Shown here piece by piece: positions 10,381 through 20,170 of a stretch of 25,439 bases of DNA (positions are counted from its first letter, which is position 1; every line of letters starts with the position of its first letter). Position numbers and translations under genes: made by a program. Under the pieces are notes generated by a model. That model saw only the letters and a list, made by a program, of their open reading frames with translations. It had not been told where the DNA came from and searched no databases. The DNA lies in the NCBI GenBank assembly GCA_024364805.1, contig CM044500.1, positions 117,246,729-117,272,167 on the forward strand, in the 5' to 3' direction. The DNA comes from Euprymna scolopes (taxonomy: Eukaryota; Mollusca; Cephalopoda; Sepiida; Sepiolidae).

Positions 10381-11309
10381 TCGTAACGAATTTAATTTAT
10401 GAAACACAATTTACACTTGAAAGAAAAAAAATCAGTTTTCCCAATATTATTTCGTGAGCAAAAAGTCCATACAGCTTTTCTTGTCTCAATTCTTTTGTTT
10501 GAAGCATAACAGTTAAGAAAAGAGTACTTTTGGAAATTTAATTTGCTGTACGCGATATCTCTTGTAAGAAATAATGTCCGTCGAAATAACATTTGTCAAA
10601 AAAAAAAATCTCTTTTTTTTTTTTTTGCTTTTTTCTTTTTTTCACTTGTACGTGGTTTTACGTATGAAACAACAAAATCCTTCGCTTTTTTTTCTATGGG
10701 AAAATCATTTATTTTATTTTTAACCTCTGTGTTTTGCATAATATGACTTGATTATTTAACAGGTCCTTTATAAGCACAAATGCTTACGAATATATATTCT
10801 TTCTTTCACAGTCCGTTTCTCCTTCTCTTGTCAAATTTAGTGGTCGTTTTATTAATAAATAGTCAAACATGTTTGTTCAAATATCAGAAATAACGACTCG
10901 AATTTGTGGTACTTAATCTGAACAAGTCATTTGAAGCAAAAAGACTCTTACCGTGAATAAAACTGGTTTCTTGTGCAAAAAAAAAAACAAAAAAAAAACA
11001 GTGAAACTTTTTTCTATTTTTTTTTTTCGAAACACTCGCGTCAGTCTATTCAATTATGTTAATAATTGACCATATTATACGCGTTCTCTCTGTGTAGGTT
11101 TTTGACAGCAAGTCTTTATTTTTTTTTTTTAAACATCGTCACATTACTATTGTAGTAATTACTTTGCTGTTAATCCATACGCATCCAAATATCTGCTTGC
11201 AATCACGAAGGTGTTTTGCCGGAAAAATCTCGCGAATCCTTGTATTTCAATCACTTTTGGTGATTGTTTACAGTGATATCGTTTCGATTCCGTCGTTGCC
11301 AGTCTATTG
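10381..11309 (-). other. Leader and primer-binding site of Ty3 copy 1
   Basis: This stretch has no coding region of its own. On the minus strand, right after the LTR remnant, comes TGGCAACGACGGAATCG (11285-11301). It begins with the TGG expected of a tRNA primer-binding site. I did not identify the tRNA. The rest is T- and A-run rich leader. Confidence 0.5.
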
Positions 11310-11352
11310 TGTCGTAACACAATAGTAAAAGAAGAAAATCAAGTCGAGGTTG
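11310..11352 (-). repeat. 5' LTR remnant of Ty3 copy 1
   Basis: It matches the low-coordinate edge of the 3' LTR (TGTCGTAACACA, AAAATCAAGTCGAGG) and stops where the (TATG)n tract of the next repeat begins. Confidence 0.7.
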
Positions 11353-11355
11353 GTT

Positions 11356-11807
11356 TTTTATGTATGTATGTATGTATGTATGTATGTATGTATGCATGTA
11401 TGTATGTATGTATGCCTAAAACTTTCGACAGAGGTGACGGATTTGCACGAGATTAGGGTTTTGAAGCTTGGCCCTTCGGACGACAAATATCGAAAAATTG
11501 GCTAAAAACATTTATACCTTCACTCTCAACTGGGCATTTTTCTACAAGCAGGGGTCGCTTTTTTCGCCGATATTTTAGAAAGTCATCCACTCTTTTCGAT
11601 TGACTATCCTTCATTTAAAACTTCACGACTTCCGGTTTGGCGATGGACGCAACAGCAAAGACGTCACGTTTTTTTTTGTTTTTGTCACATTCTTTTCCTC
11701 CTTCGCGGTACGGGTTTGAGCCTGCCGGCCTGCCTTTTTTTACCACTTTTTTTTTTGTTCAACACACACCTCCAAACACTCGGGCAACGCCGGGCTCCAA
11801 GGCTAGT
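11356..11807 (+). mobile_element. Non-autonomous Helitron-like element, 3' end present
   Basis: A (TATG)n tract (about 11358-11414) leads into CCTAAAACTTTCGACAGAGG, shared with 25359 onward. The segment ends with a GC-rich inverted repeat around CGGGCAACGCCGGG (11781-11794), 8 nt more, then CTAG followed by T (11803-11807). That is the arrangement of a Helitron 3' terminus, and microsatellite-bearing non-autonomous Helitrons are known from molluscs and insects. I cannot see a definite 5' TC end and there is no Rep/helicase coding. The 105-codon open frame across it is most likely accidental. Confidence 0.55.
11358..11414. repeat. (TATG)n microsatellite
   Basis: About 14 TATG units, including TATGCATG interruptions. 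It immediately precedes the dispersed repeat that starts CCTAAAACTTTCGAC. Confidence 0.9.
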
Positions 11808-12041
11808 CCATGTATAAATGTCGAATTCATATACACAATTATATTACAAATATGCAGACATCCTTGCATATCGGTAAAAGGTATTCGATTCTATTATAAT
11901 CGTTGTTTCTTGTTACAAATCATTAGAGAGATATATCGCCAGTTTTCTAAATAGTTCTTTTTTCTAATATCACTCCAGCAAGTCAACAATTTTAATATTA
12001 TTCGCAAAGAATGAGAGTTCAATATAAACGTTGTTTTAATT
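11808..12041. other. Short unassigned AT-rich gap
   Basis: No gene or repeat recognised between the Helitron-like end and the palindromic MITE. Confidence 0.5.
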
Positions 12042-12465
12042 TGAATAAAATAAAATACGCATCAAGTGCGCTTAAAATCCAAATCACAAAGTAATATTAG
12101 GAAAATAAACAAACATTTTACTTGTTTGAAATTTATCACAAATATATTTCGGAGGTATCCTCCATCTTCAGTGTGTTGTTTTGTTTCTTTCTTTTTCTTC
12201 TTGCGTTACCTACGCACAGTTCAAACATTTCAAAATACAACCGCCAGATACAACGCGCGGCTCTATACAAACAGACTTCTTGCTCCAAATTTACAACATG
12301 GCAAGGAAGAAGAAAAAAAAACAAGACAACACGCTGAAGATGGAGTATACTTCTGAAATATATTTGTGATAAATTACAAACAAGTAAAATATTTGTTTAT
12401 TTTCCTAATATTACGTTGTGATTTGGCTTTCAAGCGCACTTGATGCGTATTTTATTTTATTCATA
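12042..12465. mobile_element. Palindromic MITE with about 155-bp arms
   Basis: Left arm 12042-12200 and right arm about 12305-12465 are inverted copies at roughly 90% identity by eye. The outermost match is TGAATAAAATAAAATACGC, followed by ATCAAGTGCGCTT and TAATATTAGGAAAATAAACAAA. Only about 100 bp of unique sequence separate the arms. There is no coding capacity: open frames on both strands mirror each other because of the palindrome. AAT borders both sides, but I cannot call a target duplication with confidence. Confidence 0.85.
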
Positions 12466-12555
12466 ATAGTATTCGTATTATTTGGACTCATCGGACTGTT
12501 TTCCCCATCTTAAGTGTTATTTTCACAACGTTTCCCAACATTTAAGATGATAACC
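12466..12555. other. Short unassigned spacer
   Basis: Nothing recognisable between the palindromic MITE and the LTR beginning at 12556. Confidence 0.5.
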
Positions 12556-13053
12556 TGTTAGGGGAGTTACAAGTCCTCCGAACGAATAAATAAATAGAAA
12601 TACACTACTAAATAATGTAAAATAAACATTTGTTTATTTTCGTTAAAAGAAAAGGAATGACTTGTTGTGTAGGCATAGGTGTCAGACTGTATATAAAAAA
12701 AGAAGAGAGGGATATAAAAAAGAAGAGAGGGAGAAAGTAAATATTTGGGAGTGTGAAAGAGAAAGAATCAGACGACGTGTTGCTGCGAAGTGAGATAAAG
12801 GGAGAGTCAAGCAATGTTCCTGGATGTTCGAGGCAACCTGTCGTCTCTGGTGCTGAATTTGCTCGATGGTGTTCTTTTTGACTTTTTATATTTTGGTAAA
12901 AAGTTCATATTTTTAACGAAGAAAAGTGTCTTCAACTATGTCGGCCATTTCTCAAGCCTCTTGTTTTTAACCCTAAGGGGTTTGGTGATGAATTTATAAA
13001 TTTAAATGTCTGTGTGTGTGACTTAGAAAGTAAAATAAGAAAAAGCGAAAATA
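12556..13053 (-). repeat. 3' LTR of Ty3 copy 2
   Basis: The plus-strand edge TGTTAGGGGAGTT, AAGTCCTCCGAA and AAATAATGTAAAATAAAC match 17436-17521. The inner edge is set by CTCCCCCTCTCC (about 13054-13065), the complement of a polypurine tract, so the LTR would be about 500 bp. TATA-like strings lie near 12690-12715. The inner boundary is inferred. Confidence 0.6.
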
Positions 13054-13062
13054 CTCCCCCTC

Positions 13063-14390
<1,328 letters not shown>

Positions 14391-14539
14391 TTTAGTTGTA
14401 AGGATGTTTTTTGTTGTATAGCTGGATGTGTTTCATCTCTTTCCTGTTATTGTGCGATTAATTCCATATTTAATGAACTGGAATTTAAAGAAACAATTGT
14501 AGCTCGAGATAGCGTGTCTGCTATAATATTCTCTTGTCC

Positions 14540-14900
14540 CTTAACATATCAGATGTCTGTGGAGAACTGAACTATATAATCGAGATGTCTGATTTCTCGT
14601 GGACCGTATTTATCTACGTGTGTATGTATAGTATATGTTAATGGTTTATGATCGATGTAAATGCAAAAATTCCTTTATTCCAGTAAGTAAATTGCTAGTA
14701 GTTCTCTTGAAAAAGTATTGCACTTTGTTTGCGTTTTGCTTAACTTAGCAGACAAAAATGATATAGGAATAATTGTGTTATTGAATAATTGGTGTATCTG
14801 TTTGATTTTCGTCAAGAAGATAAGGGAATTCAATAGAATTCCGAGTTGTATTATCGGGACATTCAGTATTATTTTCATTAATTTTTCAAATGTAATTTTT
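14540..14900 (-). pseudogene. RNase H region of Ty3 copy 2 (fossil)
   Basis: The strings PISFLSAKLSKTQTKCNTFS, DHKPLTYTIHTHVDKYGPRE and GQENIIADTLSRA mark the Ty3 RNase H domain and its end. It continues from the RT region upstream on this strand. Broken. Confidence 0.82.
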
Positions 14901-14927
14901 GTTTTTGGTGAGAGAAGAGTTGTTTAT

Positions 14928-14988
14928 GCTGCTGCTGCTGCTGCTGCTGCTGTTGTTGTTGTTATTGTTGTTGTTGTTGTTGTTGTTG
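14928..14988. repeat. (GCT)n/(TTG)n compound microsatellite
   Basis: About eight GCT units pass into about twelve TTG units, inside the pol region of Ty3 copy 2. Confidence 0.9.
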
Positions 14989-15346
14989 AAAAGCATTTTT
15001 CCCAACATTTGTTGTTACCATAGTATGCGTTAATCAGTCTAGTTTTAGTGATAAATCTCTGCCTTCATCATTTTGTAAATAACTCACAAAGTAGTCCAAT
15101 GCATTACAAAACCGTTGTCTCTCAGAATTAATACAGAATTAAGGCAAAATATTTCAAAAATGAAGAGGAGAAAGCTTCTCTTTCGAATGTCTTTTCATGG
15201 AAAAATTAATTTTTTTTTTAATTTTTACTATTTATCTGATGCATCTGTTGTAAGTGTAAGTTTTGTGTTCTCGCTGTCTTTTTATGCAATTCAATTTTGT
15301 AAAGTTGGACAAAGCAGTTTTAGCTTGTTTTAAGGTCCTTCTAGCT

Positions 15347-16300
15347 TTAACTAACAAATAATAGTGTGGTCAATGCAGTTTTATGAATATGTTCTTCTGT
15401 CACTGGAACTTGGTAGTAGGCTTTTTTTAGATCCAATTTAGAAAATATGATGGCGCCTTGCAGTCCGATGGCGAAAATCATGGATATGTGGGACAGGGTA
15501 TCTATCTGGGGCAGTTTTTGCATTTTATCTTCTAAAATCACCACAAGGGCGCCATGATGTAGCGTCCGACTTTTGCACCATGTGGAGAGGAAAAGACCAA
15601 ACACTTTTCGAGGGTCATATGATTTTTTTTTACATGGTGGTCACCACTTATCAAGGCCCGGAAGCCACTCGGGAATAAGGGTTATTGCATGTACAGTAAT
15701 CAATGAGATAGTATCGTAGTAATCGTTAGTATTGAAGATTTGATCAAGTGTCTTACTTAAGGGGGCGGTTCATCAGGAATTTGTTTATGTTGGACTTGAA
15801 GACATCCAAGTTGTAGTCAGGTGGGAAACAGGCAAACGGAAGAGTTCCACAGCTTTGTTTATGGAATAATCTACGTTTTGATTTAGGCACAGATAAAGAG
15901 TGGGGGAAATTATTGACAATGGTTTCAGCTAGACGGGTGTTTATCGGGAAATATTGGCGAGGGGGGGACCAGAGATTGGAGCTCAGATGAGCACTTCCCC
16001 ACTTGCTGCAACATATGTTGAAACTTGTCTTTTGCAATCTTGTATTTATCCTGTTTACATCGTCTGGGGTGGCGTAGACAGGTTGGCCCATTGTTTTGCT
16101 GTAGTGTTTGGCATTGTGCTTTATAGTGTATGTGTTCTTAAATGGTTGGGAGAGTTGTGGATATTTTCGTAGTATCTGGCAAATGTACGTGTTCTCGGTA
16201 AGGCAGAGCTGATTCCAGTAGATTGGTATCTCGAGGTGATTCCTCTTACCGAAATCTTGGTTTGACTGTCTGTTAATGTGTGATTCGTCATGTCCACGGA
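15347..16300 (-). pseudogene. Reverse transcriptase region of Ty3 copy 2 (fossil, holds a LINE insertion)
   Basis: The upstream part (about 16003-16300) carries KTMGQPVYATPDDVNRINTR, the usual PPVHAR-like lead into Ty3 RT. The downstream part (15347-15604) carries LQGAIIFSKLDLKKAYYQVP, the first palm motif. Between them lies a LINE 3' end (15622-16003) in the same orientation. Broken. Confidence 0.82.
15622..16003 (-). mobile_element. 5'-truncated LINE 3' end inserted in Ty3 copy 2
   Basis: This piece, about 382 bp, matches the last part of the LINE at 23323-23715. Shared protein strings are TRLAETIVNNFPHSLSVPKS and FPPDYNLDVFKSNINKFL, ending NRPLK and a stop. Shared DNA strings around CGGGCCTTGATAAGTGGTGA follow, then an A-rich tail (T run at 15622-15632 on the plus strand). 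Only the extreme C-terminal region survives, as expected for 5' truncation during target-primed reverse transcription. It must be younger than the Ty3 element it interrupts. Confidence 0.85.
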
Positions 16301-16379
16301 CAGGTTGAATCTGGCTAAAAAAAATCTGCTCCTAATATTGTTGTTACGCTGGCTATGGTAAAATTCCACAAAAATTTCC

Positions 16380-16570
16380 GTCTCATGCCGAGATTTATAT
16401 TCAAAGATTTGGTATTTTTGTACCGTTAGCTGCTTGTAGGTGGTAAGACTGTGGTGTAGTGTCCTGATTTTGTGTTAGTGGTATCACGCTTAATTCAGCT
16501 CCAGTGTATATTCAAAAATTATGTCCATGAATTTGGTCGCGGATATAAAATAGACGACCTTTAGTTTAAA
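16380..16570 (-). pseudogene. Retropepsin region of Ty3 copy 2 (fossil)
   Basis: A TGAELSVIP string followed by SYHLQAANGTKIP fits the aspartyl protease of Ty3 elements, which cleaves the Gag-Pol precursor. It lies just upstream of the RT lead. Broken. Confidence 0.65.
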
Positions 16571-16938
16571 ATTTAGTAACAGTCGTCATCTTTACTAGCT
16601 GTAATTTCCGTTTCCCATATCCGTGTTGTTAAAAGAACACGGGTGTATAGAGCGTCTCGCCTCAGTACCGAACCTTCTGTGATAATAACAATAATTATTT
16701 GTTTTATCCCGATTGTCACTTCAGCCTCTGCTCAACCTTCGTTTTCTATAGGCTGGTCTGTTATTGTGGAAGTACCGACGATCTGCATGTAGTAAGTCTT
16801 GTAGTTGTTTTGACAGTTTTTCTACAGTAGACTTGAGTTTGTTTAGTTCCTCATTTCTTGCTTGTGCTGGTTGCGGTTGAATAATGTTTACCCTGCGGCT
16901 TCGAATACTTTCATGGATCCGGTCTGCCAGCTAGTTTT

Positions 16939-17346
16939 TCAGTTTTCGTCTCCTCGAGGATTTGTGCAGTGGTATTGGGTAATTTGTCCAGCCATGTTCT
17001 CAGACATTTTGTTGTCTTCCAGCAAGGTTCGCATGTGCCGTAGTAGTTGTGATGGGGTACGGTCTCCTAATTCAACCTGAATGAAAAGTTTTAAAATCGC
17101 TTCCTTGAGCCTTTCATACGGGCTGGCCTCTGGAACATTTTCTAGCAAATCTGCTACCTCCTCAACGTCCACTAGAAGTTTTTCTACCAAGTAACAATAT
17201 CGTGTTCTCTGGGAGGTGATTCGTTTCGTCTCCAATAATGTCTGTATTTGAACAAAGTAGGACTTGATGTTAGTCGGGTTGAAAGGTGGGATATTCAACG
17301 ATATTGTGGCTAGGAGTGTTTCCGAAGGTTGTGATTCAATCGTCAT
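16939..17346 (-). pseudogene. Gag of Ty3 copy 2 (fossil)
   Basis: A 135-codon open part starts about 70 bases inside the primer-binding site. LNIPPFNPTNIKSYFVQIQT, EEVADLLENVPEASPYERLK and ELGDRTPSQLLRHMRTLL are typical of a widespread Ty3 Gag type in invertebrates (PPF-x-W/YF, LGDRKPSQLLR). It is the best preserved open part of this fossil. Confidence 0.85.
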
Positions 17347-17390
17347 CTTTTCTGGTTGTTGCTGTTTGTTTTTTTGTTTTTGGGGGTTTT

Positions 17391-17401
17391 GGGGGGGGGG
17401 G
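17391..17401. repeat. G11 tract next to TTTTTGGGGG
   Basis: A G run in the leader of Ty3 copy 2. Together with the preceding GGGGGTTTT it could form a G-quadruplex. It is more likely a homopolymer expansion. Confidence 0.8.
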
Positions 17402-17415
17402 TTTAATAGTAGTGT

Positions 17416-17432
17416 TCACAGATGGGTCACCA
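17416..17432 (-). other. Primer-binding site of Ty3 copy 2
   Basis: On the minus strand this reads TGGTGACCCATCTGTGA. It starts 3 bases after the LTR edge, the expected place and form for a tRNA primer-binding site. I did not identify the tRNA. Confidence 0.6.
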
Positions 17433-17435
17433 ATT

Positions 17436-17521
17436 TGTTGAGGAGTTGCATAAGTCCTCCGAAACAAATAAATAAAAAGAAATACATCACCAAATAATGT
17501 AAAATAAACTTTTGCTTATTA
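17436..17521 (-). repeat. 5' LTR part of Ty3 copy 2
   Basis: It matches the first 85-95 bp of the LTR at 12556 (AAGTCCTCCGAA, AAATAATGTAAAATAAAC). The direct repeat of the next element starts at 17522. Confidence 0.8.
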
Positions 17522-17860
17522 TTAAGAAAACTGTTTTCTGTTTTTTTTATATTCTTTTCTTTCAGCCTTTCTTACAAGTAAGAATTGTTGTCTTTTTTGT
17601 ATTGTTTTTTTTTTATTTATTTTAAATGTTTCTTAAGGTTTTTTTTTTTTAAACCCTAGCCTTGGGAAATAAAGGCAATTGATAACTTTTTGTTTTAATA
17701 AATTTGGATCATTTTAAACACATTCTGGTTTGTATTTCTTTTGTTCATTTCTATTAGTTTCCCATTTCCGAGAAAATTGCTTTAAATTCTTTTTCGTTCT
17801 CTTTTTTTCTTTCATTTTTGTTACCATGAAAAACGGATTTTGGTAACGAATCCAAAATTC
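17522..17860 (+). repeat. Left direct repeat of unassigned element
   Basis: It starts TTAAGAAAACTGTTTTCTG and ends AATCCAAAATTC. It is about 92-95% identical by eye to 23878-24214. A GGGAAATAAAGGCAATTG string inside could act as a polyadenylation signal. Its last 42 bp form the start of the LTR-like block. Confidence 0.9.
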
Positions 17861-17885
17861 CGTTACTTTGCCTTTATTACTCTAA

Positions 17886-17985
17886 GTCTTATGCGTTTAC
17901 AAACAGCATAAGACATTTTCTCTTAAACCTCTACACTTTGCATTTATGTTTTCTAAGTCTTATGTATTTACGAGATACATAAAAC
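17886..17985 (+). repeat. Duplicated stem-loop pair
   Basis: GTCTTATGC (17886-17894) pairs with GCATAAGAC (17906-17914). In a second unit 71 bp on, TTATGTAT (17960-17967) pairs with ATACATAA (17975-17982). Both units start CTAAGTCTTATG, so they arose by duplication. Confidence 0.75.
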
Positions 17986-18088
17986 ATTTCTCGAAAATTT
18001 TCTGGTTTCTGCTTTCTTCTTTCAAGTCTGATATGTTTCCAACCGCGTGGGAGCTTTTAAATTCTCCCGCTATTTCAACTTGTCTGTG

Positions 18089-18105
18089 TGACGTCAGCAT
18101 ATAAG
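18089..18105 (+). promoter_or_regulatory. CRE palindrome and TATA-like box
   Basis: TGACGTCA (18089-18096), a full cAMP-response element palindrome, stands 3 bases before TATAAG (18100-18105). If functional it would start transcription near 18130, reading towards the leader and coding-like tract. A GC-richer hairpin, GTGGGAG/CTCCCGC (18047-18070), lies just upstream. This is sequence-motif evidence only. Confidence 0.5.
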
Positions 18106-18465
18106 TTGATTTTCCCGTTCCATTAAGCTTTACATTAGTCCGGGTTTTTCTTTTTTTGTTACTATTTTAGACTCTCTAAAAATTTAACATTTTGAGCAAG
18201 ACCCATTTTAATTTGATCCGTTTATTGATTGCTTTATTTCCATTTTTGTATGTTTTGTATGTAATTTTGTAAGCTGTTTCCAACCATTTTTGCCTGGCTC
18301 TGCGCTGCCTCCCACCTTTTATTTAAATTATGTGCCTCCCCCTTGACTATGTCGCCATTTTAAATTTTTTAGGCAATTGAAATTTAAACATTTTTGCTTT
18401 AGAATTTCTCCCCTACAAATTTGCATTTTCTTTTAATTTGTTACGTTAGTGCAACACCCGTAACA

Positions 18466-19773
18466 TTTATTGATACAAATTTGAAAATTTATTGATAATT
18501 TGAAAATTGAATGTATTATTTAATTTTCTTTAATTTTGGTATGTAGAAATTACCTATTCTTCGTGAGTTAAGCGAGAATTTAATAAAATATTTACCTCTC
18601 GATAGTTTAGTCATAAACAGCGGGTTCTTAAGAGATATTTTGCTCTCCTATAATTTTTTAATTTACGATTAATTTATTTATCAACAATTAAATTATTTTC
18701 CCATAGTCATATGGGTTTATTATTTAAAAGAAAAAGTTTTAAAGAAGAAAGTTTTAAAAGAAATATTTCCTTTCTTTGTTTTCGCCAATAGTTGGCAGTT
18801 GGGTGCATTTAATTATTGTAAGTCTACAACGTGGGAATTTGTCCCGGGATTTAGTGCTAATAATTACATTGAAGTTGTAGTTTCCTTCTGACTTTGGTTC
18901 TGTCCTTGGCCAGAAAAGAGAAATTTCTTTGTACGTTTTCAATTTGAATAATAGGGACGTTTACCATTAGTTAAGAAATTGAATAATTTATTGTTCCCAG
19001 TAATATGAAATTCTTCTGTAGATTTCTATTTAGAAGAAAAATAATAAAGTTCTTCTGCCCGTAGTGAAAGAAGAGAAAATACTGTATTTTTTTTTCAATA
19101 GAAAAAAAATTATTCTATCCTTTCAGAAGAAATATATATAGTTTCCTGTTAGAAGAAAAATTATTCTGCACTTGTTAAAATAGAAAAAAAATCCTTCTGT
19201 CCTCAGTCAGAGAAGGAAAAATTGGTAGTTTTTCTGTTAGGAGAAAAAAATTAGAAAAATTCTGCTGCATTTTTGCAGTTAATATAAGAAATTTATTTCT
19301 GCCCTCAGTCTTGAAGGATAAATTTCCTTCGGAAGTTATTTAATTTGTCCCAATCCAAAGTGCATACTTGGAATTGGATTTTCTCCTTCGTTAAGCCCGA
19401 CTTTGTGGCCACTTACACCTTAGGGTGAATAATTGATAATTTTATTTGTACAAAGTTATTGTTTAAAATTATTACTCACGCAAACCTCAGTTTAATGCGT
19501 ATTTGTTTTGACTTTCTAAAGGAGAAAATTTAGGTAGAATTCTGTGTGATAATTATTCGGCTTTAGTTTACATTTATTTCATATTTTTAAAAGCCTACTG
19601 TACATTGGTAGAGGAAAGGCTATTTGCTATGGATGCTATTGTTCTCAACCTCAGCTTTATGAGTTCAGACAAAAATTCTCCTTAGGTTATCTTTCGACAA
19701 AATATGACTGAGATTAGAGAGGGCTTAGACATGTTTCTTGACTTGAGTAAGTCTATGCTTGTTTTTCTCCTGA
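18466..19773 (+). other. AT-rich leader with repeated stem-loops
   Basis: I see no coding region. About 19005-19335 holds a loose repeat of TTCTTCTG...AGAAGAA stem-loops. CCAATCC/GGAATTGG (about 19353-19378) forms another stem. Its place between the LTR-like block and the coding-like tract fits a 5' untranslated leader. Confidence 0.5.
19011..19335 (+). repeat. Array of degenerate stem-loops (TTCTTCTG family)
   Basis: Clear stems are TTCTTCT 19011-19017 with AGAAGAA 19032-19038, TCTTCT 19051-19056 with AGAAGA 19069-19074, CCTTCT 19193-19198 with AGAAGG 19211-19216, TTTTTCT 19229-19235 with AGAAAAA 19242-19248, and CTGCA 19265-19269 with TGCAG 19274-19278. Several loops share a CCTCAGTC-like string. 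Weaker members lie between. Confidence 0.6.
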
Positions 19774-20167
19774 GAGAGTGGATTTAGAATTTCTGGACGG
19801 GGATGCTTCTCGGGTAGATGCATTCCAGAATGGTGTTAGAGAAGCCATGCGTAGTTTAGCTAATGGTAAGCTAGGTGAGTCTATTAGTATCCCGGTGTTC
19901 TTTGATACACCGACGATAATGCCGATCAAGGTTTCCGATCCGGAACCAGAATGCCCGGTTGCTGAGACCAACTCTCTAAGCACTGGTGAATTCGGCTTAG
20001 TGAGGGTCAGGCCGCAGTTAGAAAATTGTGCGGCAATTAAATTTAAACTGCCTAGATTGCAGCTTGCCGTAAATATAGCTAGAAATTATTTAAATTTGTT
20101 AGGAATTATTAAGAACTCCAGTTTGGTCCATAATTTGTTGAGTATGGATCCTTGGAATTTTATGTAA
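19774..20167 (+). CDS. Unrecognised coding-like segment, part 1
   Basis: An open segment of about 130 codons, GC-richer than its surroundings. Visible strings are FLDGDASRVDAFQNGVREAM, PVFFDTPTIMPIKVSDPEPE, KLPRLQLAVNIARNYLNLLG and LLSMDPWNFM. No domain, signal peptide or membrane segment is evident. Its position after the leader of an LTR-like element is where Gag would lie, and the mixed charged/helical composition is compatible with that, but I recognise no Gag family. Treated as part of a fossil element. Confidence 0.4.
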
Positions 20168-20170
20168 TCC

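Larger units (their letters stand above)
7527..11352 (-). mobile_element. Fossil Ty3/gypsy LTR retrotransposon, copy 1
   Basis: This LTR retrotransposon relic lies on the minus strand. Its parts, in element order, are: LTR remnant (11310-11352), primer-binding site and leader (10381-11309), gag (9720-10380), RT and RNase H (about 8960-9665), integrase (about 7770-8900), polypurine tract (about 7757-7767) and 3' LTR (about 7527-7756). Both LTRs carry TGTCGTAACACA at the low-coordinate edge. Protein strings resemble the K02A2.6-like Ty3 group. It is clearly broken, with many breaks (more than five), and shorter than a whole element of this group. It looks old. Confidence 0.88.
17819..18465 (+). 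repeat. LTR-like block with promoter motifs
   Basis: It begins TGTTACC and ends CGTAACA, the short inverted TG...CA termini of LTRs, with a length of 647 bp. It contains a CRE and TATA pair (18089-18105) and several hairpins. The right-hand counterpart is represented only by its first 42 bp (24173-24214). No canonical TGG primer-binding site follows 18465, which weakens the call. Confidence 0.42.

Noticed and set aside
11637-11954. 105-codon plus-strand open frame starting MAMDATAKTS
   Set aside because: It runs through the Helitron-like 3' end and poly-T tracts, so its translation is Phe-rich by composition and matches no family.
12066-12369. Four overlapping open frames on both strands
   Set aside because: They are mirror products of the palindromic MITE arms, for example the same LKMEDTSEIYL-like tail on both strands.
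17391-17401. G-quadruplex regulatory site
   Set aside because: Only two long G runs are present. A homopolymer expansion in a fossil leader is the simpler reading.
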